This document shows, in pieces, positions 55,280 through 62,775 of a stretch of 64,000 nt of DNA. The translations under genes and the position numbers were made by a program. The DNA lies in the NCBI RefSeq assembly GCF_000718635.1, contig NZ_JOBF01000004.1, positions 62,001-126,000 of the forward strand. Reading direction: 5' to 3'. The DNA comes from Streptomyces varsoviensis (lineage in GTDB: Bacteria > Actinomycetota > Actinomycetes > Streptomycetales > Streptomycetaceae). Below the pieces are notes generated by a model that saw nothing but the letters and a program-made list of their open reading frames with translations, had not been told where the DNA came from and did not search any database. Every line of letters begins with the position of its first letter. The first letter of the stretch is position 1.

Positions 55280-55360
55280 ATGGCGATTTTCAAGGCTGCC
55301 TCGTACGCGATTGCCCGCCGCACGAAGATGACGGCTCTGGCCGGTTTCTACAAGTACTGA
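55280..55360 (+). CDS. RiPP precursor peptide, 26 aa, aromatic C-terminus
   Basis: This gene is too short for usual gene calling. The peptide starts MAIFKAASYAIARR and ends TKMTALAGFYKY (26 residues). GAAGAGG lies 9 bp before the ATG. An in-frame ATG at 55262 would add six residues and also has a GGAG word before it. The basic, Ala-rich N-half looks like a short leader, and the C-terminal GFYKY (residues 22-26) carries three aromatic side chains like the cores of P450-crosslinked RiPPs. There is no Cys, Asp, Asn or Trp. It is divergent from a LuxR regulator and 106 bp before a P450 gene, with a strong hairpin between. Function is inferred from context. Confidence 0.7.
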   Translation: MAIFKAASYAIARRTKMTALAGFYKY

Positions 55361-55388
55361 TAAACCCCCCTGAATTCAGGGACCCATT

Positions 55389-55429
55389 CCTTGGGCCGGG
55401 GCGGGACCTGCCCCCGCCCCGGCCCAAGG
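55389..55429 (+). terminator. Hairpin (17-bp perfect stem) between precursor and P450 gene
   Basis: CCTTGGGCCGGGGCGGG (55389-55405) is exactly complementary to CCCGCCCCGGCCCAAGG (55413-55429), loop 7 bases. It lies 28 bp after the peptide stop. In RiPP clusters such a hairpin gives high precursor mRNA with partial read-through to the enzymes. That the P450 lacks its own clear promoter supports read-through. Confidence 0.85.
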
Positions 55430-55466
55430 GGCCACTGACCGGAGCCTCGTCCACTGGGGGGAAACG

Positions 55467-56867
55467 ATGAACCGACCGCCAGGTCCGCCCGGCGACCGCC
55501 TCGCCGGCAACGGCCCCGCCTACGACCGGGACCGCCTCGGCTTCATGGTGGAAATGTCCGAACGGTACGGAGCTATCTGGTCCTTCGACCGTCATATCGT
55601 CGTCGCCGCCGACCCGGCGACGGCCGGCGAAGTCCTGCTGCGGACCAATACCGACTTCGGCGGCGAGGTCGATTTCCTGCACCGGAAGCAGAAGGAGAAT
55701 GCCGCGACCCAGCGGCAGTGGGCTTCCTCTCGCGCGGCCCGCATGCGCGGAATGCGTCCATCCGCGATGCAGATGAAGATCCCGCTGATCGCCGCCCGGA
55801 TGGCGGAGGCGATCACCGCCTGGGGCGACGACGGCGACATCGATGTCGTCGCCCGGATGCGGACGCTCACCTCCGGGCTCGGGTCGACGCTCTGCTTCTC
55901 GCGGGACGCCCACCTCGTCGACGGGCTGGAACAGGAGCTCTTCGACGCCTTGCTGCCGGTCATCCGGAGCCCCATCGCACTCCCCTCCTGGCTGCCCCTC
56001 CCGCGCCACCGGCGCGTCGGCCGTGCCAACCGGGCGCTGGAACGGGCCGTGGGCCGAGTGATCGAGCTGCGCCGCGTGGAGGGCCGGACCGACAGCGACG
56101 ACCTCCTGGGTGTGCTGGCGAGGCCGACAGGCCGCCACGGCCCGCTGTCCGACCGTGTCACCTGCGAGACCTTGGCGGCCACCTTGCTGGCCGCCCAGAG
56201 CGCCCCGTCGTCCGGCTTCGGCTGGACGGTCCACGAACTGACCGGGCACCCCGAGGTCCAAGAGAGGATCGCCGCCGAGGCCGCGGCGGTGCTTCCGGCG
56301 TCGGGGCCCATCACCCAGGCCCACTACAGCGGACTGGAGTACACCGCTCGTACGGTCCGTGAGGCGCTCCGCCTGTGGCCCCCGAACTGGGTGTACGCGC
56401 GCCACGCCCTCCACCGGACGACACTCGGTGGCTACGTCCTGGAGCCGGGCACCAAAGTGATGGTGCCCTCGTACGTCATCCAGCGCGACGGCCGCTGGTT
56501 CCCCGACCCGCTGCGGTTCGACCCGGACCGCTGGCTTCCGGACGGGTCCGGTCCCGCGGCGCCGCAGTACGCCTACCTGCCCTTCGGGGCGGGGCCGCTG
56601 GTCTGCATGGGTCTGTCGTGGAGCCTGATCGAGATGACGCTGGCCACCGCCCTGCTGGTGCGGGACTTCACGCTGCGGCCCGTACCGGGCACCACGGTGG
56701 TGCCCGACCCCGCCCGTGAACTGACGCCCAGCGGACTGACCGTACGGCTGGCGGCCCGGCGCGACCGCCGGGCCCGGCCCCGGGAGCGTACGGGCGTCGT
56801 CGCCGCGGGGGGCACGGGCCGCGTCGCGGACTTCGGCTGCCCCATGAGCAGCGGCTCGGCGCCGTGA
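55467..56867 (+). CDS. Cytochrome P450 of the putative RiPP cluster
   Basis: A 466-residue P450. The haem-ligand loop is FGAGPLVCMG with Cys380, the ExxR pair is E299/R302 in VREALRLWPP, and the PERF-like DPDRWLP block is near 352. The I-helix reads AAQSAPSSG (242-250); the usual acid-alcohol pair of the (A/G)Gx(D/E)T(T/S) motif is missing. The protein has a C-terminal extension of about 45 residues. The ATG follows GGGGGGAAACG. The neighbouring peptide gene suggests that it crosslinks aromatic residues. The stop overlaps the MFS start (GTGA). Confidence 0.9.
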   Translation: MNRPPGPPGDRLAGNGPAYDRDRLGFMVEMSERYGAIWSFDRHIVVAADPATAGEVLLRTNTDFGGEVDFLHRKQKENAATQRQWASSRAARMRGMRPSAMQMKIPLIAARMAEAITAWGDDGDIDVVARMRTLTSGLGSTLCFSRDAHLVDGLEQELFDALLPVIRSPIALPSWLPLPRHRRVGRANRALERAVGRVIELRRVEGRTDSDDLLGVLARPTGRHGPLSDRVTCETLAATLLAAQSAPSSGFGWTVHELTGHPEVQERIAAEAAAVLPASGPITQAHYSGLEYTARTVREALRLWPPNWVYARHALHRTTLGGYVLEPGTKVMVPSYVIQRDGRWFPDPLRFDPDRWLPDGSGPAAPQYAYLPFGAGPLVCMGLSWSLIEMTLATALLVRDFTLRPVPGTTVVPDPARELTPSGLTVRLAARRDRRARPRERTGVVAAGGTGRVADFGCPMSSGSAP

Positions 56868-58216
56868 GCGGGGCGGCCACTTATGGGACGCTGCTGCGGA
56901 ATCGCGAGTTCGCCGGGCTTTTCGCGGCGCACACGGTGTCGATACTCGGCGATGTCCTGACCAAGGTCGCTCTCTCCGTCCTCGTCTACGACCGCACGCG
57001 CTCCGCGCTGATGGCCGCCATCACGTACGCGCTCGGCTTCATGCCGCAGGTCCTGACGGCGGCGCTCGCGTCCTCCGTGGTGGATCTGGTGCCGGCCCGG
57101 CGGCTGATGCTCGTCGGGGACCTCAGCCGGATGGCGTGCGTACTCGTGATGACGGTGCCCGGCATGCCCGTACCGGCCCTGCTGCTTCTGGTGACGGTCT
57201 CCGGGGCGCTGTCCCCCCTCTTCCGGGCCGCCCGGCAGACTCTGCTGCCCGAGATCGTGGGGCTGGAGGGCTACGCGCTGGGCCGGTCGATGTTCTCGGC
57301 CACGGTTCAACTGGGCCAGACACTCGGCTTTGGGCTGGGCGGCCTGCTGCTCGTCGCTCTCACTCCGCGGTCCGCGCTGCTCATCGACGCCGCCACGTTC
57401 GCCCTGTCCATCTCGGCGGTCGTCCTCCTGGTGAGGCCCCGCCCGGCGGGTGCGGCGGGACGGCCCGGCTCCTCGGACGGGTTCGTCCGCGCGACGCTCC
57501 GGGGCAACCGCGCGATCCTCGGCGATCCGCTGCTGCGGCGCCTCCTGCTGCTCCAATGGCTGCCGACAGCGTTCATCGTCCTCCCCGAGGGGCTGGCGGC
57601 CCCCTATGCCGCGGAGCTCGGCGGGGGCCCTCAAGCCGTCGGCCTGCTCCTGGCCTTCCCCGCCGTGGGCACCGTGCTCGGTGAGGCTGTCGTGGCGCGC
57701 TTCTGGGCACCGGCGGAACGCGCCCGCCGGGTGCCCGCCCTCATCCTGCTCGCCGCAGCTCCGCTCCTCTGCTTCGCCACCGCGCCCCCGCTCCCCGTCG
57801 CGCTGACGCTCCTGCTCATCAGCGGAGTGGGCACCGCCTTCGCGCTCCCCCTCGACCAGCTCTTCGTCGAGCGGGTGCCCAGTCGGCTCCGCGGCCGTGC
57901 CATGACTCTCAGCGGCGCGGGCTCGATCGCCGTCCAAGGCGTCGCGATGGCTGTCGGCGGGCTCATGGCCGACTGGGCACCGATGGCCTGGGTGTTCACC
58001 GCCGGGGGGCTCGCGGCTCTCGCGGCGGCGTGCCTCGCGGGGCGGCACCGGCCCTGGCAATCCGGCGCGGACGCTCCGCCACCCGCCCGTCTCCCCGAAC
58101 CGAAGGCAAGCCGCTCGGCCGCCGAAGCCGACGGCGGGCCACCCGCCGCCGAACTCGCCGCCGGGCCCGCCGGATCTCCGCACCCCACCCACCCGACCCC
58201 TCCCGCCGAAAGCTAA
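56864..58216 (+). CDS. MFS exporter of the putative RiPP cluster
   Basis: A 450-residue MFS protein with 11-12 predicted helices (from EFAGLFAAHTVSILGDVL to VFTAGGLAALAAACLAGR) and a Pro/Ala-rich C-terminal tail of about 50 residues. It belongs to the family that includes macrolide and enterobactin exporters (EntS/MefA-like). The GTG at 56864 overlaps the P450 stop by 4 bases, so it is coupled. It is the likely exporter and self-protection of the peptide product. A 14-bp tandem repeat begins at its stop. Confidence 0.87.
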   Translation: MSGAATYGTLLRNREFAGLFAAHTVSILGDVLTKVALSVLVYDRTRSALMAAITYALGFMPQVLTAALASSVVDLVPARRLMLVGDLSRMACVLVMTVPGMPVPALLLLVTVSGALSPLFRAARQTLLPEIVGLEGYALGRSMFSATVQLGQTLGFGLGGLLLVALTPRSALLIDAATFALSISAVVLLVRPRPAGAAGRPGSSDGFVRATLRGNRAILGDPLLRRLLLLQWLPTAFIVLPEGLAAPYAAELGGGPQAVGLLLAFPAVGTVLGEAVVARFWAPAERARRVPALILLAAAPLLCFATAPPLPVALTLLLISGVGTAFALPLDQLFVERVPSRLRGRAMTLSGAGSIAVQGVAMAVGGLMADWAPMAWVFTAGGLAALAAACLAGRHRPWQSGADAPPPARLPEPKASRSAAEADGGPPAAELAAGPAGSPHPTHPTPPAES

Positions 58217-58275
58217 AAGCCGGAAGCCGGAAACCGAAAGCCGGAAACCGAAAGCTGAAATCCGAAAGCTAGAAG
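58206..58275. repeat. Five tandem 14-bp repeats in the RiPP operon
   Basis: Five exact-length units of 14 bp start at 58206, 58220, 58234, 58248 and 58262. Consensus CCGAAAGC(C/T)(G/A)(G/A)AA(A/G). The first unit contains the TAA stop of the MFS gene. The array ends 26 bp before the GTG of the hydroxylase gene. It is A-rich compared with its surroundings. In this position it could set the spacing or translation of the next gene and change by slippage. Confidence 0.88.
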
Positions 58276-58301
58276 GCTGAATCGAAAGGTGATGGCCGCT
58301 C

Positions 58302-59420
58302 GTGTCCCCTCGAACCCGCCCGTCGATGCCCGAGGCCCCCTGGTCCCATCTTCCTCCCGCCGCGCCGCTGGACCTCGCCGTGGATGCCGTACGGCTCGCC
58401 GAGGAGGTCGCCGCCCTGTCCGACCTCACCTGGCGGGCGAACCGCCCCGTGAGCCAGAGCGGGCTGGGCGCCGAGGACGCCTTCGACTGGAAGATCATCC
58501 CGTTGCGCGGCCCGGGAGGCAGCGCCCGGCGCACCGACCCCGGCGGCGCCGGCCTCGAAGACCACCGCGACACCGCCGCGCTCGCCCGGTGCCCCTACCA
58601 CGCGGAGGTCCTGTCCCAAATCCCCGCGCCACTGCACAGCGTGCGCCTGATGGCGCTCGGCCCCGGAGCGGAAACCCACGAACACCGGGACGGCCGCACC
58701 AATTTCCCGTGGGGCTCGCTGCGCCTGCACATACCCGTCGTGACCCAGCCCGGAGCCGAACTCGTCGTCGGCGGGCGGACGTACCACTGGCCGGCGGGGC
58801 GGCTGTGGTACGCGGATTTCGACCGCCTCCACGTAGCCCGGAATCGCAGCCCACGACGGCGCGTCCACCTCGTCGTGGACTGTGTCCCCACCCTCGCGCT
58901 CATGGCGCTCTTCCCCGCCGACTTCCGCGCCCAACTGCCGTGGAGCGACGTGCTGCTGGCACGCGAGACCGTGCCGCTGCAACGCTTCGAGCAGGAGGAC
59001 CTGTGCTGCGAGATCGACGTACCAGCCAACTTCCCCGACTGGTCGGACGACTCCGGCGCCGACCCGGCGCACAGCCTCCCCGGGGCCGTACAGATGGTGG
59101 ACGACAGGCTGGTGTTGAGCATCGCGGGGGAGCCCCGCTTCGGCCTGGTCCACATCGGCAACGCCGAATTCCGGCTCCAGGGCTGGACCGACGAACGAAC
59201 CGTGGCTCTCGATCTCATGCGCCCCGACCCGGTGGCCCGGTTCCGTGTGCGCCGCGGCCGGTTCACCGATGAGCAGGTCAGGGTCGTGCGCAGCGTGCGT
59301 TCGCCGTCCATCGGCCCCACGTGTTCTCCAGCCACGCGTTCTCCGGCCATCGGCTCCACGCGTTCTTCGGTCATCGGCTCCGTGCGTTCTTCGGCCATTG
59401 AGTCCGGGGCCGTGGCGTGA
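58302..59420 (+). CDS. Aspartyl/asparaginyl beta-hydroxylase-like 2-oxoglutarate oxygenase
   Basis: A 372-residue protein whose middle matches the PF05118 fold. THEHRDGRTN (125-134) and LRLHIPVVT (140-148) align with the first iron-ligand histidine (H128) and 2-oxoglutarate region. FDRLHVARNRSPRRRVHLVVD (cited as DRLHVARNRS and RRRVHLVVD) holds the second histidine H177 and arginine R187. As in AspH there are two His and no acidic ligand. The GTG at 58302 follows AAAGGTGA. The tail is repetitive. In the cluster it probably hydroxylates the precursor or product; the peptide has no Asp or Asn, so the target must be different. Confidence 0.82.
   Translation: MSPRTRPSMPEAPWSHLPPAAPLDLAVDAVRLAEEVAALSDLTWRANRPVSQSGLGAEDAFDWKIIPLRGPGGSARRTDPGGAGLEDHRDTAALARCPYHAEVLSQIPAPLHSVRLMALGPGAETHEHRDGRTNFPWGSLRLHIPVVTQPGAELVVGGRTYHWPAGRLWYADFDRLHVARNRSPRRRVHLVVDCVPTLALMALFPADFRAQLPWSDVLLARETVPLQRFEQEDLCCEIDVPANFPDWSDDSGADPAHSLPGAVQMVDDRLVLSIAGEPRFGLVHIGNAEFRLQGWTDERTVALDLMRPDPVARFRVRRGRFTDEQVRVVRSVRSPSIGPTCSPATRSPAIGSTRSSVIGSVRSSAIESGAVA
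59297..59407. repeat. 24-bp tandem repeats encoding the hydroxylase tail
   Basis: Units with the head GCGTTCT(T/C)CGG and the tail CATCGGCTCC lie at 59297, 59336, 59360 and 59384 (24 bp each), plus a shortened 15-bp unit at 59321. In frame they encode repeats like RSPAIGST, RSSVIGSV and RSSAIESG. The repeats are eight codons long, so copy-number change keeps the frame. Confidence 0.85.
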
Positions 59421-59713
59421 TGCGGGCGAGGCTGGGGCGCCGCGGCGTGTTTCCGGCGCCCTCGGGCCCGGAGGCTGATCGCGACGGGGACGCGAGGGCG
59501 GGCGGGCCCCGGGCGCATGGCAGGGGGCGGGCGGGGAGTGCCGTCCGGTGGGGCGCGGTGGCGGCGACCGGAGCGGCCGCGGGGGCCTGCGCCGTCATCA
59601 TGGCCCAGAAAATCCTCCGGAAACGGCGCCTGGGCAAGATCCAAGAGGTTCTCGCCCAGGCGCCGCTGCCCTCCCGCACACCTCGAACGGCTCCGGCACC
59701 CCCCTTGTGGTGA
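59420..59713 (+). CDS. Small coupled membrane protein, 97 aa
   Basis: I do not recognise a family. The frame starts at the last base of the hydroxylase stop (TGATG), so it would be translated by coupling. The first 40 residues are Arg/Gly-rich. One membrane helix follows (about 44-61, WGAVAATGAAAGACAVIMAQ), then a basic helix KILRKRRLGKIQEVLAQ and a Pro-rich end. The 3' half has good codon usage, the 5' half is less convincing. It could be a chaperone or immunity protein of the cluster, or a chance frame. Confidence 0.45.
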   Translation: MRARLGRRGVFPAPSGPEADRDGDARAGGPRAHGRGRAGSAVRWGAVAATGAAAGACAVIMAQKILRKRRLGKIQEVLAQAPLPSRTPRTAPAPPLW

Positions 59714-59789
59714 CCACCGGCCCCGCCCTCATGATGGCCACCGGAACGGAACGGCCGCGTTGCCGCGCGCTTCGGCTACAGTCCCGGCG

Positions 59790-61421
59790 TCACTTGCCCA
59801 ACGTCGTGCGCAGCAGTTTCTTGTCCGGCTTGCCGACGGAGGTCAGGGGGATGCGGGGGAGGGGGTGGACGCCGGTCGGGGCGTACATGGGGCCCTTGTG
59901 GTCGCGGACGTAGGCGCGGATGAGGTCGGGGTCGACGGTGTGGCCGGGGGTGGGGACGATCGCGGCGTGGACCTGTTCCTCCGCGTCGGGGCCGGGCATG
60001 CCGAAGACGGCGCACTGGGCGACGGCGGGGTGGGTGAGCAGCAGGTCTTCCAGTTCGCCGGGGTAGACGTGGCCGCCCACGACGATGATCATGTCCTTGA
60101 TCCGGTCGACGATGTAGAGGTAGCCGTCGGCGTCCAGGTATCCGACGTCGCCGGTGCGCACCCACCCGTCGCGCAGGGTCTGCGCGGTCAGCTCGGGCTG
60201 CTTCCAGTAGCCGCTCATGGTGAGCGGAGTGGCTACGTGGATCTCCCCTATACGGTCCGCGGCCAGCGCGTTCCCGGCCTCGTCGCGGATCTCGACGCGT
60301 ACGCCGCTCATCGGCCGGCCGACCGTGACCTGGCCGCCGTGGCCCGTACGGCCGTGCTCGTGGGGCCCTACTTCGGTGATCCAGCCCGCCTCCGACTGCC
60401 CGTACGCGCCGTAGAGCACCGGCCCCAGCGCCTCCTGGGCCTGGTGCAGGCGGCTCGGCGAGGCGGGGGAGCCGCCGTAGGTGACGCGGCCGAGCGAGGA
60501 GAGGTCGGTGGTGGCCAGATCCGGATGGTCGAGGAGTTCGTAGAGCAGCGGGGGCAGCACCCATACGTGCGTGATCCGCTCCCGCTCGATCGCCGCGAGC
60601 ACCCGGCCGGCGTCGAAGGACCGCTGCAGCACCACCGAGCCGCCCGCCGCCAGCGTGATGTCGGCGAGGACCCCCGAGAGGTGGGCGAGCGAGGTCGCGG
60701 CCAGGAAGCGGGCCGGCCGGCCCGCGCCGGTGACCGGGTGTTTCAGGGACTCGGCGTACGGGCCCTGCGCCATGCACACCCCCTTGGGCACGCCCGTCGT
60801 GCCGCCCGTCTGCCGGATGGACCAGTCGTCATCGGGGTGCGCCGCGTTCGCCACCGGGTCGGCGGGCCGGCGCGCCGCGCACGCCAGCAGATCGTCGCCC
60901 AGCCCACTCGGCCCGAACGATGCCACCGGCACCTCCGGCAGCAGCGCCACCAACTCCCGCGGGCCCTCCGCCAGCTCCGGGTCGACCAGCAGCAGCCGCG
61001 TCTCGACGCTCGTCGCGACCCGCGCCAGCACCTCGGGCGCCATGCCCACATAGAGGTAGTCCACGCGCGCACCGAGCAGGTTCGCCGCGTACCGCGCGGT
61101 CAGCGCCTCGGGCCGGTTGCCCACCAGCATGGCGACGGTGAAGTCGCGGCCGACTCCGCGCGCGGCCAGTTCCGCCGCCAACCGGTAGGTCTCGTCCCGG
61201 AACTCGCCCGCCGTCACGCGCTCGCCGTCCGCCGTCGTCACCACCGTACGGCCCGGCTCCCGCGCCATCTCCGCGAGGATCATCTCCACATAGCTCACGA
61301 AACCGGGCGGGGGAGGGGAGGCGGAGGCGGAGGCCGCAGGAGTGCCGGAGGTGGAAGCGGGCGGGGAAGCGGGCGTGGAAGCCGTCGACGTGGTGGTGGC
61401 GCTGGTATCGGTACCGCTCAT
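59790..61421 (-). CDS. AMP-binding acyl-CoA/acid ligase
   Basis: A 543-residue ANL-superfamily enzyme. A Ser/Thr/Ala-rich N-terminus (1-40) precedes the adenylation core with TGGTTGVPKG (about 168), YGQSEAG (about 315) and GWVRTGDVGYLDADGYLYIVDR (cited as GWVRTGDVGYLDADG), and the C-terminal subdomain with VGGHVYPGELE (about 443) and the catalytic lysine of SVGKPDKKLL. It activates a carboxylic acid, probably to the CoA thioester. The ATG at 61421 is preferred; the longer frame translates a 15-bp DNA repeat. It is divergent from a LysR gene. Confidence 0.88.
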   Translation of the reverse strand: MSGTDTSATTTSTASTPASPPASTSGTPAASASASPPPPGFVSYVEMILAEMAREPGRTVVTTADGERVTAGEFRDETYRLAAELAARGVGRDFTVAMLVGNRPEALTARYAANLLGARVDYLYVGMAPEVLARVATSVETRLLLVDPELAEGPRELVALLPEVPVASFGPSGLGDDLLACAARRPADPVANAAHPDDDWSIRQTGGTTGVPKGVCMAQGPYAESLKHPVTGAGRPARFLAATSLAHLSGVLADITLAAGGSVVLQRSFDAGRVLAAIERERITHVWVLPPLLYELLDHPDLATTDLSSLGRVTYGGSPASPSRLHQAQEALGPVLYGAYGQSEAGWITEVGPHEHGRTGHGGQVTVGRPMSGVRVEIRDEAGNALAADRIGEIHVATPLTMSGYWKQPELTAQTLRDGWVRTGDVGYLDADGYLYIVDRIKDMIIVVGGHVYPGELEDLLLTHPAVAQCAVFGMPGPDAEEQVHAAIVPTPGHTVDPDLIRAYVRDHKGPMYAPTGVHPLPRIPLTSVGKPDKKLLRTTLGK

Positions 61422-61446
61422 GTGCTGAGACCCCTCTACGAGTTGC

Positions 61447-61532
61447 GTTGCCGTTCTAGGTGTTGCCGTTCTACGAGTTGTCGTTCTAGCTGTTGCCGTC
61501 CGCGAATCGCCGTTCCGCGAGTCGCCGTGCGG
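61447..61532. repeat. 15-bp tandem repeats in the divergent ligase/LysR promoter region
   Basis: Four units of 15 bp (61447, 61462, 61477, 61492) have the consensus GTTG(C/T)CGTTCTA plus three variable bases, then two diverged units (61507 and 61521). They lie 25-110 bp upstream of the ligase start and 130-220 bp upstream of the LysR start. They may have grown by slippage; they could also influence the promoters. Confidence 0.83.
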
Positions 61533-61664
61533 ATGACGGGGCGGTGTGCGTCCGTAACCGTCCGTCATGGACCGCGAGATCGACGTTAGGTCACGGACCT
61601 CATGCGTTCCATGACCAATTCCGCCATGTGATCATGTCCGGAAAGGCATGAGACGAGGACATCC

Positions 61665-62555
61665 ATGGACCTCCTGTCCCTGCGCTGCTTCCAGGTCGTG
61701 GCGCGCCACGAGCACATCAGCCGGGCCGCGGCCGAACTGCGCGTCGCCCAGCCCTCCGTGAGCCGCACCATCGCCCGGCTGGAAGCTGGTCTCGGCGTGC
61801 GGCTCTTCGACCGCAACGGCCGCCAAGTGCGCCTCAACCAGTACGGCGCCGCCTTCCTGCGCCGCGTCGACCGCGCGCTCGGCGAACTCGACGACGCCCG
61901 CCGCGAACTCGCCGACGCGGCCGGCCTCGACCATGGCACGCTCGCCCTCGCCTCCGAGACGCTGCTCTCGCTCACCGGGCTGCTCGCTGAGTACCGCGAC
62001 CGCCACCCCGGTGTCCGGGTCCGCCTCTTCCAGTCCACGGCCGAGGCCATGAGCCGCCGACTTCGCTCCCGCGAAGTCGACTTCTGCCTCGCCTCGCAAC
62101 CCCTCACCGGTACCTCCATCGGCTCCGCCGAACTGCTCCGCGAAGACGTGCTCCTCGCCGTCCCCCTCGGCCACCCCCTGGCCGGCCGCGAACACGTCGG
62201 CGTACGCGAACTCGCCGACGAGCCCTTCATCGCCACCCGCCCCGGCCACTGGCAACGCGCCCTCCTGGACCGGATGTTCGCCGCCGAAGGGCTCGTGCCC
62301 ACCATCGGCTGCGAGGGCGACGAGCCCGGCGCGGCCCCGGTGCTGGTCAGCGCGGGCCTCGGAGTCTGCCTCGTACCCGCCATGTCGCGCGGCTCGATCA
62401 CCAACGCCCCCGTCGCCCTCCTCCGCCTCGACGCCCCCTACTGCCACCGCACCCTCACGCTCGTCTGGCGCCACGACGCCTATATGTCCGCCGCCGCCCG
62501 GAAGTTCAGGTCCCTCGCCATGGAACGGAAGGGCCGGCCTTGGCCGGAGCCTTGA
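61665..62555 (+). CDS. LysR-family transcriptional regulator
   Basis: A 296-residue LysR protein. The winged helix (ISRAAAELRVAQPSVSRTIARLEAGLGVRLF, cited as AAAELRVAQPSVSRTIARLE, about 19-38) is followed by the effector domain. The ATG gives the usual start MDLLSLRCFQVVARH, preceded by GACGAGGA. It is divergent from the AMP-ligase gene and probably controls it. Upstream at 61627-61638 CATGTGATCATG is a partial palindrome that could be a LysR box. Confidence 0.92.
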   Translation: MDLLSLRCFQVVARHEHISRAAAELRVAQPSVSRTIARLEAGLGVRLFDRNGRQVRLNQYGAAFLRRVDRALGELDDARRELADAAGLDHGTLALASETLLSLTGLLAEYRDRHPGVRVRLFQSTAEAMSRRLRSREVDFCLASQPLTGTSIGSAELLREDVLLAVPLGHPLAGREHVGVRELADEPFIATRPGHWQRALLDRMFAAEGLVPTIGCEGDEPGAAPVLVSAGLGVCLVPAMSRGSITNAPVALLRLDAPYCHRTLTLVWRHDAYMSAAARKFRSLAMERKGRPWPEP

Positions 62556-62645
62556 GGGGGAGGGAGGGGCGAGGGGGCCGGTAGGGGGCTGGAGAGCCGG
62601 TACGGAGCCGGGCGCTGGTACGGCCCCGGGCCCTGGAACGGCACC

Positions 62646-62682
62646 GGGCGCTCGTACGGTGGTCACGACCGTACGAGCGCCC
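62646..62682. terminator. Bidirectional terminator, 15-bp perfect stem
   Basis: GGGCGCTCGTACGGT (62646-62660) pairs perfectly with ACCGTACGAGCGCCC (62668-62682), loop 7 bases. It lies between the convergent ends of the LysR and MFS genes. Confidence 0.85.
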
Positions 62683-62775
62683 GCGCGCTCCCCCGCCCGG
62701 GGCCCGCGTCCCCACACGCGCCCCGCACCCCCCGGCCTTCGGAATCCCCCGCACCCCCGCTCCCCCACTTCCTTC

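Noticed and set aside
61422..61568. N-terminal extension of the AMP ligase
   Set aside because: It would translate the 15-bp DNA repeats into RTAT-like peptide repeats, and the ATG at 61421 has GAGGGG before it.
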